A stretch of DNA of 27,291 bases. Origin: T3Sed10-213 sp012519365. Its GTDB lineage: Bacteria > Planctomycetota > Phycisphaerae > Sedimentisphaerales > Anaerohalosphaeraceae. This document shows positions 1 to 6,565 of the stretch, piece after piece. Where the stretch lies: contig JAPXLV010000037.1 of NCBI GenBank assembly GCA_033809355.1, forward strand, positions 1 through 27,291, written 5' to 3'. The stretch's first letter is position 1. Every line of letters starts with the position of its first letter. Made by a program: the position numbers and the translations under genes. The notes under the pieces are model-generated. The model saw nothing but the letters and a program-made list of their open reading frames with translations. It was not told where the DNA came from and did no database searches.

Positions 1-2
1 GC

Positions 3-149
3 CGGTATTTGCAACAGTGGGGATTTACGCCGCAGAAACCATTGCGTCGCGCCTACGAGCAAGACCCGCAAGCCGTCCAGCGTTGGCTGGAACACGACTA
101 CCCTGCAATTCGCCGGCAGGCCCGCACCCGAACCTCCCTTTGGCGTTGA
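3..149 (+). pseudogene. IS630-type transposase N-terminal fragment, truncated
   Basis: The frame is open from the window edge and gives 48 residues containing YLQQWGFTPQKPLRRAYEQD and then QAVQRWLEHDYPAIRRQAR. This resembles the winged-helix end of the N-terminal DNA-binding part of IS630-family transposases, just before the DDE catalytic domain. Right after this segment the frame ends in TSLWR and a stop, so the whole catalytic domain, which should start with a WxDE-like strand, is absent. Only 18 bases separate this stop from the convergent proB stop. The 5' part lies outside the window. I read it as a decayed insertion sequence; a programmed frameshift is unlikely because no catalytic-domain sequence follows in any frame before proB. 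Confidence 0.7.
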
Positions 150-167
150 GCAGGCAATATTTCTATG

Positions 168-1289
168 CTACTTGCCATTTTCCGGCGGGGGGTCCAGAAA
201 GACGATGTCTTCCGGTATTGCCACCACATCGCGGCGGTCCTGACCAAGGCGCTCGCGAATTTCGGTGCTGTGTTTGCCGGCCAGCTCGCGCAATTCGTCG
301 GCGCTGAGGCTGGTCAGGGCCTTGGCGGCGTCGTTGATCATCACCACTGCCCCCGCCTCGAAGCGGCCTTCCACACCGACAACGCCGCTGGGCAGCAGGC
401 TTTTGCGTTGGCGAAGGGCAGCCATCGCTCCGTTATCAACACGCACGACTCCCTCCGGCTTGCAGTAAAGTATCCAGCGGGAGCGATTGGCCAATTTGCC
501 CTTGGGCATAAACAGTGTACCGAGTGGTTCCCCCTCCAGGATTCGCTGAATCACTTTCGGCTCGCTTCCGTTGGCCAAAACAATCCGGCAGCCGGCCAGG
601 GAGGCGATGCGTGCGGCGGCGATTTTGCTTTTCATCCCGCCGGTTGAGTACAGACTGCCTTTTTTGCCGTCAGCGGCCTTTTCGATATCTGCGGTAATGT
701 CCTGCACGACACGAATGGGCCGAGCCTCGGCGTAGCGGCGCGGATCCTTATCATACAACGCGTCGATATCCGTGAGCATAATCAGCACATCGGCGTCGAT
801 TTTGCTGGCGACCAGGGCGCTGAGTTTGTCGTTGTCGCCAAAGGCCGTGCCGATTTCGGCGGTGGAGATGCTGTCGTTTTCGTTGACAATCGGCACTACC
901 CCCAGTCGCAGCAGCGTCTCGATGGCGTTTCGCAAATTCAGATACGTCTTTCGTCGGCTGAGCACCTCGGCCGTCAGCAGCACCTGTGAGACAATCAGGT
1001 CGTGTTGGGAAAAGGCTTTGTGGTATTCGTGCATCAGCAGCGGCTGGCCGATAGTCGCGCAGGCCTGACGCATTTTCAAATCGACAATCGGCCCTTTGAG
1101 CCGAAGTCGTTTAGCGCCCATCCCGATAGCGCCGCTGGTAACGATTACGACCTGCCGTCCGGCGGCCCGCAACGCAGCGACCTGCTCAGCCAGCGCGGCG
1201 ATATAGGCGGTATTCACGCCGTCCTCTGTGGTCAGCGTTGAGGTGCCGATTTTGATGACGATACGACGGGCTTGCGAAAAATTGCGCAT
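168..1289 (-). CDS. proB: Glutamate 5-kinase
   Basis: This enzyme phosphorylates L-glutamate on the gamma-carboxylate with ATP, the first step of proline synthesis, in the cytoplasm. The 373-residue length is close to that of E. coli ProB. The amino-acid kinase domain (about 8-260) shows the N-terminal KIGTSTLT phosphate-binding strand, VTSGAIGMG, the glutamate-site NENDSIST and FGDNDKLSA. A PUA domain follows at about 280-360, as in the two-domain ProB form. The ATG lies 3 bases after the proA stop, with GGAG about 10 bases upstream inside the proA end, so the two genes are co-transcribed and probably translationally coupled. The gene runs convergently into a transposase remnant. Confidence 0.95.
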   Translation of the reverse strand: MRNFSQARRIVIKIGTSTLTTEDGVNTAYIAALAEQVAALRAAGRQVVIVTSGAIGMGAKRLRLKGPIVDLKMRQACATIGQPLLMHEYHKAFSQHDLIVSQVLLTAEVLSRRKTYLNLRNAIETLLRLGVVPIVNENDSISTAEIGTAFGDNDKLSALVASKIDADVLIMLTDIDALYDKDPRRYAEARPIRVVQDITADIEKAADGKKGSLYSTGGMKSKIAAARIASLAGCRIVLANGSEPKVIQRILEGEPLGTLFMPKGKLANRSRWILYCKPEGVVRVDNGAMAALRQRKSLLPSGVVGVEGRFEAGAVVMINDAAKALTSLSADELRELAGKHSTEIRERLGQDRRDVVAIPEDIVFLDPPPENGK

Positions 1290-1292
1290 CGC

Positions 1293-2594
1293 TTAACGAC
1301 TCCACGATTTGTCAAGAGGTCTGTGCGTAAAGGGCCTGCCAGACGGGCCGGTGTATTCGGCGACGATATGGCCGGCACCGACCAGGTGCCATTTATAGAT
1401 CAGCAGTCCTTCCATACCGACCGGCCCGCGAGCGTGCAGCTTGCTGGTGCTGATGCCGACCTCAGCGCCAAGGCCGTAGCGGTAGCCGTCGGCAAAGCGG
1501 GTGCTGGCATTCCAGAACACATCGGCCGAATCCACGAGAGCCATAAAGTGCATCGCGGCCTGTCGATCACCGGTCACGATGGCATCGGTATGGCCGGAGC
1601 CGTAGGTATTGATATGCTCAATGGCCTCGTCCAGCGAATCGACTACCCGAATGGACAAAATCGCGTCCAGATATTCCGTCCGCCAGTCTTGCTCGTTGGC
1701 CGGATAGCAAGCAATGATTCGCCTGGTCCTGTCGCAGCCGCGCAACTCCACCCCCCGGCCGTCCATCTCCGTCTTGAGTGCCGGCAGAAAATCTGCCGCG
1801 ACTGCCTGATGCACCAGCAGCGTCTCAGCGGCGTTGCACACGGCGACATATTGACACTTGGAATCAACCGTCAGCCGCACCGCCATCGCGAGATCCGCAG
1901 CTGCATCGACATACACATGACAAATCCCATCGGCATGTCCCATCACCGGAATGCGGGTATTGTCCATAATATGCCGGACAAATTCATTGCTGCCGCGGGG
2001 GATGATCAGGTCGATATCCTCATCCAGCGCCAGCATCGCGGCCACATCGGATCGCGTTTCCATCAGTCCCAGCCAGCCGTCGGGCAGCCCCGCCGAGGCC
2101 GCGGCCTGTGTGATGGTTTCGGCCAGAATGCGGTTGGTCTGGGCCGCCTCTGAACCGCCCTTGAGCAGGACGGCGTTGCCGCTTTTAAGACACAGTGAGG
2201 AGATCTGCACCAGTGCGTCCGGCCGCGACTCAAATATCACCCCGATCACGCCGATCGGACAGCTTACCTTATACAATTCCAGCCCCGCATCCAGTTCAGT
2301 CGTCGCCAAGGTCTTGCCCACAGGGTCGCCCAGCCCGATCAAACTGTCCAGCCCCGCACAGGCTTCGTTGAGTTTGGCCTCGTCAAATTTCAGACGTTTT
2401 AGCAGCGGTTGGGACAAATGGTTCCGCTTGGCCTGTTCAATGTCTTGTTGATTGGCCCCGATAATCGCTTCCGCCCGGGCTCGCAAGGCATCGCGGACGG
2501 CCGTTAAGGCGGCATTTTTCCGCTCACTCGAACAGGCCGCCAACTCCCGACTGGCCCGACGCGCCAAGCGGGCTGTCTGCTCAATGGTCATCAT
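1293..2594 (-). CDS. proA: Glutamate-5-semialdehyde dehydrogenase (gamma-glutamyl phosphate reductase)
   Basis: This enzyme reduces gamma-glutamyl phosphate with NADPH to glutamate semialdehyde, the second step of proline synthesis; the product cyclises to pyrroline-5-carboxylate. The 433-residue protein has the aldehyde-dehydrogenase fold. It shows the family nucleotide-binding stretch ending LKGGSEAAQTNR, IPRGSNEFVRHI, and the catalytic cysteine in QYVAVCNAAETLLVH. The C-terminal GLGAEVGISTSKLHARGPVG is a ProA hallmark. Two adjacent ATGs are possible starts; GGAG sits 4 bases before the first and 7 before the second, so the true start may be one codon later. It is the upstream gene of a proA-proB pair, the reverse of the common proB-proA order. 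Confidence 0.95.
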   Translation of the reverse strand: MMTIEQTARLARRASRELAACSSERKNAALTAVRDALRARAEAIIGANQQDIEQAKRNHLSQPLLKRLKFDEAKLNEACAGLDSLIGLGDPVGKTLATTELDAGLELYKVSCPIGVIGVIFESRPDALVQISSLCLKSGNAVLLKGGSEAAQTNRILAETITQAAASAGLPDGWLGLMETRSDVAAMLALDEDIDLIIPRGSNEFVRHIMDNTRIPVMGHADGICHVYVDAAADLAMAVRLTVDSKCQYVAVCNAAETLLVHQAVAADFLPALKTEMDGRGVELRGCDRTRRIIACYPANEQDWRTEYLDAILSIRVVDSLDEAIEHINTYGSGHTDAIVTGDRQAAMHFMALVDSADVFWNASTRFADGYRYGLGAEVGISTSKLHARGPVGMEGLLIYKWHLVGAGHIVAEYTGPSGRPFTHRPLDKSWSR

Positions 2595-2702
2595 CGCACT
2601 CCACTTTATCTATTCCAACGCACGATACTCACTTGTTTCCCAAAAAAATCAGTGTACCGCCCGCCCTGTCCGCAAGCCAGTAAAAACTTTTGGAAGAAGG
2701 GC

Positions 2703-2730
2703 TTGCTTTGCAACGCCAAACGCCTATAAT
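2703..2730 (+). promoter_or_regulatory. Probable sigma70 promoter of tRNA-Gly
   Basis: A perfect TATAAT at 2725-2730 is preceded, after 16 bases, by TTGCTT at 2703-2708. The -10 box ends 21 bases before the first base of the tRNA, which suits a short leader removed by RNase P. Confidence 0.6.
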
Positions 2731-2751
2731 AGGCTTACGTTTCGATCAAAC

Positions 2752-2822
2752 GCGGGCGTAGCTTAATGGTAAAGCTCCAGCCTTCCAAGCTGGCTATGTC
2801 GGTTCGATTCCGATCGCCCGCT
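2752..2822 (+). tRNA. tRNA-Gly, anticodon TCC
   Basis: The sequence folds as a full cloverleaf. The acceptor pairs GCGGGCG with CGCCCGC, and the D arm is GCTT...AGC with a GG-containing loop. The anticodon stem CCAGC/GCTGG encloses loop CTTCCAA, giving anticodon TCC. The T arm is GTCGG/CCGAT around TTCGATT, and the discriminator base is T. The 3' CCA is not encoded. It stands alone between the divergent proA start and a gene-free stretch. Confidence 0.95.
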
Positions 2823-3137
2823 GTACCCCTCTAAAAGATAGCCCTGTCCCTCATCGCCTGTTTTTGGATGCTATCCGAGACCGGGGACAGAACACGTGGT
2901 GAAATTAAATCATTGCGTTTTACCCGTTATGCCGCCGCCTCGCCGCAGCAAGGTGGTCTGTGATGTCTCTGTGCAAAAGAAGTCTGCCTGAATGCGATCA
3001 TAGGAACCCATTGCGCGGGTCGTAAAAGGGCGAATCGATGACGGTGTGGGAGGGTGCCAAAAATTCTGTTCAATAGGCTAAGGTCTCAAGGTCCCCTGAG
3101 GGTGTGCTGACTGAGAAGACCCATTCAAATGGCCGAC
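2823..3137. other. Gene-free stretch with crossing inverted repeats
   Basis: I see no coding frame with family resemblance in this 315-base gap between tRNA-Gly and the HTH/receiver gene. Its left part holds two inverted repeats that cross rather than nest: GATAGC (2837-2842) with GCTATC (2870-2875), and CTGTCCC (2844-2850) with GGGACAG (2884-2890). The rest shows no clear structure. Confidence 0.5.
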
Positions 3138-3713
3138 TCAAAAGACAGAGCATTTTTCCTGAATGCACGCCAGAATTCGGTGAATGTTGCACGGTTCGGT
3201 AACCACGCCGCTAAAGCCCTGTTTCAAGAGCGCATCGACTTCCGTTGCCGACAGCTCCGCCGCCAGCGCAATCACACAGCACGCTTGCAGTTCCTCTTTC
3301 TCGCGGACATATGCGCACAACGCGTGGGCGTCAATATCCGGACTCATCAGGTCCACAAGAATGATGTTCGGACGCATCTTCTGAGCGGCCAGTCCGGCAT
3401 CAAAACTGTTTTGGGCAATTTCGACCGAGAAACTGCCTTTGGTTTGCAGATCTTGGGCCAGCCGACGCGCGACCTCCACCCGACTGTCGATAATAAGTAC
3501 CCGAATATGACCTTTTTCCAGCTCATCGGTTGGCATATTGTGTGCTTTCATAAACCGAATCAGCTCACTGGCCGGGATACGGCGGTCGCGCGAGCCGGGA
3601 ATCCGGTAGCCTTTGAGCTGGCCTGAATCAAACCATTTCGTAACGGTACGGGGCGCTACATGGCAGATTTGCGCAACCTGTCCGGTTGTCAAGACATCTT
3701 TGCGTTTAATCAT
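3138..3713 (-). CDS. Excisionase-type HTH regulator with degenerate receiver domain
   Basis: The 191-residue protein has a MerR/excisionase-like helix-turn-helix at about 7-57 (TTGQVAQICHVAPRTVTKWF, then the wing GYRIPGSRDRRIP) followed by a receiver-like domain at about 69-190. The putative phospho-acceptor Asp121 is kept in ILVDLM. The N-terminal acidic pair is reduced to one Asp (IIDSR), the usual Thr/Ser is Ala (IALAAE), and the usual Lys-Pro is Glu-Pro (VTEPC). This suggests a receiver that does not use the standard phosphorylation switch. The start at 3713 is chosen because AAAGGAAA lies just upstream; ATGs at 3734 and 3833 would lengthen it but lack a good ribosome site. It is probably a DNA-binding transcription factor of unknown target, transcribed alone. 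Confidence 0.8.
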   Translation of the reverse strand: MIKRKDVLTTGQVAQICHVAPRTVTKWFDSGQLKGYRIPGSRDRRIPASELIRFMKAHNMPTDELEKGHIRVLIIDSRVEVARRLAQDLQTKGSFSVEIAQNSFDAGLAAQKMRPNIILVDLMSPDIDAHALCAYVREKEELQACCVIALAAELSATEVDALLKQGFSGVVTEPCNIHRILACIQEKCSVF

Positions 3714-4069
3714 TGATTTCCTTTTCGCGGCCATAATGCCGATTATGTCCCACATGCGATAAAATGTGATGCAGGGCCTTTTCCATACCCAACGAACTTC
3801 CTTTTCCGTCTGCCTTATCGACGCAAACGGCACCGAATATAACGATGGAATGGGAAAAACGCGTTTTATTGAGAAGACCGGCTGTCCCGAAACTCCTTAT
3901 GCCCGATAATTGCGACAAAACGACCAGCGGCTTGGGAAATCAGAATAATGAGAATACAAAATTGGGGATTTGAGAGACCGTTTTCGCCATGGCCCTCTTG
4001 GCCGTGAAAAAGCCGACCGCAACGCGGCCAACGGCCGCAAACAATCTGCCGCCTTGAATAAAAATGCTA
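3714..4069. other. Intergenic stretch without a supported gene
   Basis: This 356-base region lies between the HTH/receiver gene and the DUF5722 gene, both on the minus strand. It should hold the promoter of the former and the transcription end of the latter. A GC-rich hairpin near its right end is listed separately. No coding frame here resembles a known family. Confidence 0.5.
4007..4037 (-). terminator. Possible terminator of the DUF5722 gene
   Basis: On the minus strand, GCGGCC-GTT-GGCCGC and the overlapping GGCCGC-GTT-GCGGTC form alternative hairpins followed by GGCTTTTT, about 33 bases after the DUF5722 stop. The T-run follows the second hairpin by 3 bases, so it is an imperfect rho-independent terminator. 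Confidence 0.4.
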
Positions 4070-5644
4070 TTATCGGGCGTTTAGAGTAGGCTCATCACCC
4101 CAGTTTTCAATCCCTATGAGGGACTTGGCAAACTCAAAATACGATTGCCATTGCGGCGTATCGGCGTACTTAAAAACGGTCCAGATGAATTTTTTCTTAT
4201 CGGGGCGATACGACCCGCCAGACGAATCGACCGTCCATAACCCCAGCCGAAGGCCGCCTTCATCGGGATGGTCCACGTGCCGATGGAGCATATAGGCGCT
4301 GATCTCTGGAATTCGGGCGATTTTGTAATACGAATAGGCGTACGCGGCCGCCTGAATTCGCTGGCCGTCCGGCCCGTCAGGTGTATGAAACCCCTGTTCG
4401 CTCAGGACAATATCCCGGACCATGCCCCCAAAACGAAGGGTATCCCGTTTGACATACTCGGCCAGCACCTCGATATTTTTGAAGGTAATTTTGGGCGTGG
4501 ACGGCTCAAACGTAACTTTGTCCAGCCAGAACCGCGGCTCAAACAAGTTCTCCGGATAGGGATGAAACGCGATATGCCAGGGAAAATCGCCCTGGTCTCT
4601 TGAATGCGCTGCCAGGTTGTTTAACAGCTCATCGCCGCGAATCATTCGCATCGCATCACCCTGAAACGTCCAGTGCTGATCCATCGAGATGTAAATGCGA
4701 AAATCCCGATGATGTTTTTGGGCTGCCAGCCAGGCCAGTCGCACCGCCCGATGATAATTGTCCAGCACCGTATCCGCGTCGGCAAGGCCCATATTGTACC
4801 ATTGCCAATGCTGCTGCAATTCATTGCCGACGATCAGCGCCGAAATCAGCCCGTATTTCTTGTCAGGACGGGTGTATCGCTCCACCATGAACTCCACCGC
4901 CGCTCGATAATAACGACAGGCCGTCTCATTTTCGACGTTAAAGGCAAAAATGCCCGTCGGCGAGCCTTTCAGATCGCTGGCAGGATGGATCAGGGGATTA
5001 GACCGATCCATTCGCAAGGGCCGATTCAGAAAAACAACAAAGATCGCCACCCCTTCTTCGGTCAATCGCTTGAATTTGGCATCGAAATGTCGAATCGCAG
5101 GCATATTGAGGCCAATCTCGATGCCTTCGTACCGAAATGTGGCTTCCGGCGTCGGGGTGTTAAGGTCAATAATGGACTCCAACAGAATGTTGTCGTTGAC
5201 ATATTTGACCCCCAACGCCACGGCGTCTTCGATATCCACCACGCAGGTCAGCCCTTTTTTGCCGACAGGGCGGGGCAGTGGGAACGACCGCTGAGCGGCG
5301 TCTGAAAATTCTGTAACGCTGCGAGCCGAACCGACAGGAGTGCAACTGAGCGGATCAACCAAGATGAATTTTGAATAAATCCTATCGTATTTATTTGAAA
5401 ATCGGGGAATCTTGACCTCTCCGTCGGGCTGTCCTGTCCAGATGATTTTCGAAGCCTGCAACTCATTGACATCTTCGTAAGAGGCCAACTCGGCGATAGC
5501 CAATGTCTGTTTGGTCTCATTCAGGACAATCTCAAGGGAGTTTTCGTGCGCGACAATCTTTTCAATCCTTGCTGCACACAGCGCCCCCCCCACGGCCTGC
5601 CATAGCACGACCGCAGCCATTGCGAATCCAAAACGGTGCATCAT
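4070..5644 (-). CDS. Secreted DUF5722-type protein, glycoside-hydrolase-like TIM barrel
   Basis: The 524-residue protein starts with a signal peptide (MMHRFGFAMAAVVLWQAV, cleavage near GALCAA). A short beta-rich region follows, then a barrel-like domain matching what I know of DUF5722 proteins of Bacteroidetes and Planctomycetes. IVGNELQQHWQWYNMG (about residues 270-285) looks like the beta-4 acid/base glutamate of clan GH-A. LSEQGFHTPDGPDGQR (about 411-426) looks like the nucleophile strand. The substrate cannot be read from sequence. The start at 5644 has AAAGG five bases upstream; a GTG at 5665 is an alternative. The gene stands alone, upstream of and divergent from rnpB. Assignment to the family is fairly sure; hydrolase activity is inference. 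Confidence 0.75.
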   Translation of the reverse strand: MMHRFGFAMAAVVLWQAVGGALCAARIEKIVAHENSLEIVLNETKQTLAIAELASYEDVNELQASKIIWTGQPDGEVKIPRFSNKYDRIYSKFILVDPLSCTPVGSARSVTEFSDAAQRSFPLPRPVGKKGLTCVVDIEDAVALGVKYVNDNILLESIIDLNTPTPEATFRYEGIEIGLNMPAIRHFDAKFKRLTEEGVAIFVVFLNRPLRMDRSNPLIHPASDLKGSPTGIFAFNVENETACRYYRAAVEFMVERYTRPDKKYGLISALIVGNELQQHWQWYNMGLADADTVLDNYHRAVRLAWLAAQKHHRDFRIYISMDQHWTFQGDAMRMIRGDELLNNLAAHSRDQGDFPWHIAFHPYPENLFEPRFWLDKVTFEPSTPKITFKNIEVLAEYVKRDTLRFGGMVRDIVLSEQGFHTPDGPDGQRIQAAAYAYSYYKIARIPEISAYMLHRHVDHPDEGGLRLGLWTVDSSGGSYRPDKKKFIWTVFKYADTPQWQSYFEFAKSLIGIENWGDEPTLNAR

Positions 5645-5810
5645 TGGACCTTTGCAGAGTTTCACTGGTTTTTTCTTTAAATTGCTGTTTTTCTATACCT
5701 TAAACACACATATTGCGGCGCAGCCGTGCAACCGTTCATCCCAGCATCCTATCAGAAATTTGAGGCGTTTTGCCCAAAAAAACCGCAAAAAACCATTTTT
5801 CAGGCAAACC

Positions 5811-5841
5811 TTCTTTATTCGCACACATTACCCCCTATAAT
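5811..5841 (+). promoter_or_regulatory. Probable rnpB promoter
   Basis: TATAAT at 5836-5841 lies about 12 bases before the first pairing base of RNase P RNA helix P1. The -35 region is weak; TTCTTT at 5811-5816 is the nearest candidate, at 19 bases. Confidence 0.5.
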
Positions 5842-5852
5842 AGTATATGTAC

Positions 5853-6486
5853 AAAGAGTGGGTCGGGCGGTCGCCCCGCGCCTAAAAAAATAGGAATGCC
5901 TTTCCGGAATTGTCGTGCCGGAGGCGGCAGACCCCGCTAAATAGCGGGGTATCCGTATTCTTTTAGGTGTGGGGAGGAAAGTCCGAGCAGGATAGGGCAC
6001 GGTGGCGGCTAACAGCCGCCCGGGGTGACCCGCGGGAAAGTGCCACAGAAAATATACCGCCCCGCACTATAAAAACAGTAACGGTTCGGCCGCGTTGTTG
6101 TCCTCTGTTCCTTCAGGAATAGGACAATCAAGGGCTTGCGTCACTGTTTAGTGCGGGGTAAGGGTGAAAAGGTGCGGTAAGAGCGCACCGCGTCGCTGGT
6201 AACAGCGGCGGCACGGCAAACCCCACCGCCTGCAAGACCAAGTATGCTGTGTGCTCGGCCCGGGCGTTTCACAGCGGGTAGGTCGCGTGCCGAGGGGGCA
6301 ACCTATCGGCAGAGCCGGTCGGCAACGGCCGGTCCAGTTTAATGACCGCCGTCCCGCCCCTAAAAAAATAACAATAACGCCGCCGTATGGCAGGGGACAT
6401 ACGCCCCCCCAAGACGGTAAGACAAGCGTTTTCTATCTTTTTAGGGGCGGGATACAGAACTCGGCTTACAGACCCACTCTTTTTTT
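5853..6486 (+). ncRNA. rnpB: RNase P RNA, with enlarged P3 and an extra hairpin before P4
   Basis: This is the catalytic RNA that matures tRNA 5' ends. Helix P1 pairs AGAGTGGGTC (5855-5864) with GACCCACTCT (6471-6480), and P2 pairs GGCGGTC with GACCGCC (6344-6350). Conserved region I GAGGAAAGTCC is at 5974-5984. GTGAAAAGGTGCGGTAAGAG, GGCAAACCCC and the region V sequence ACAGAACTCGGCTTA (6454-6468) are all present, so it is a bacterial type A-like RNA. At about 630 bases it is far longer than the usual 350-400. P3 (5876-5972) is a forked helix containing ACCCCGCT/AGCGGGGT. A 15-bp hairpin (6352-6366 with 6438-6452) sits between the P2 and P4 3' strands. The ending in T6 after P1 may serve as the terminator. 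Ends are approximate. Confidence 0.95.
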
Positions 6487-6565
6487 ATAGATCCTTGACA
6501 TGGATAGTTAACGAGCGACGATAGACGAACGCAAATAGTGCTGTGGTTTTGAAGGGAGGCTGACA

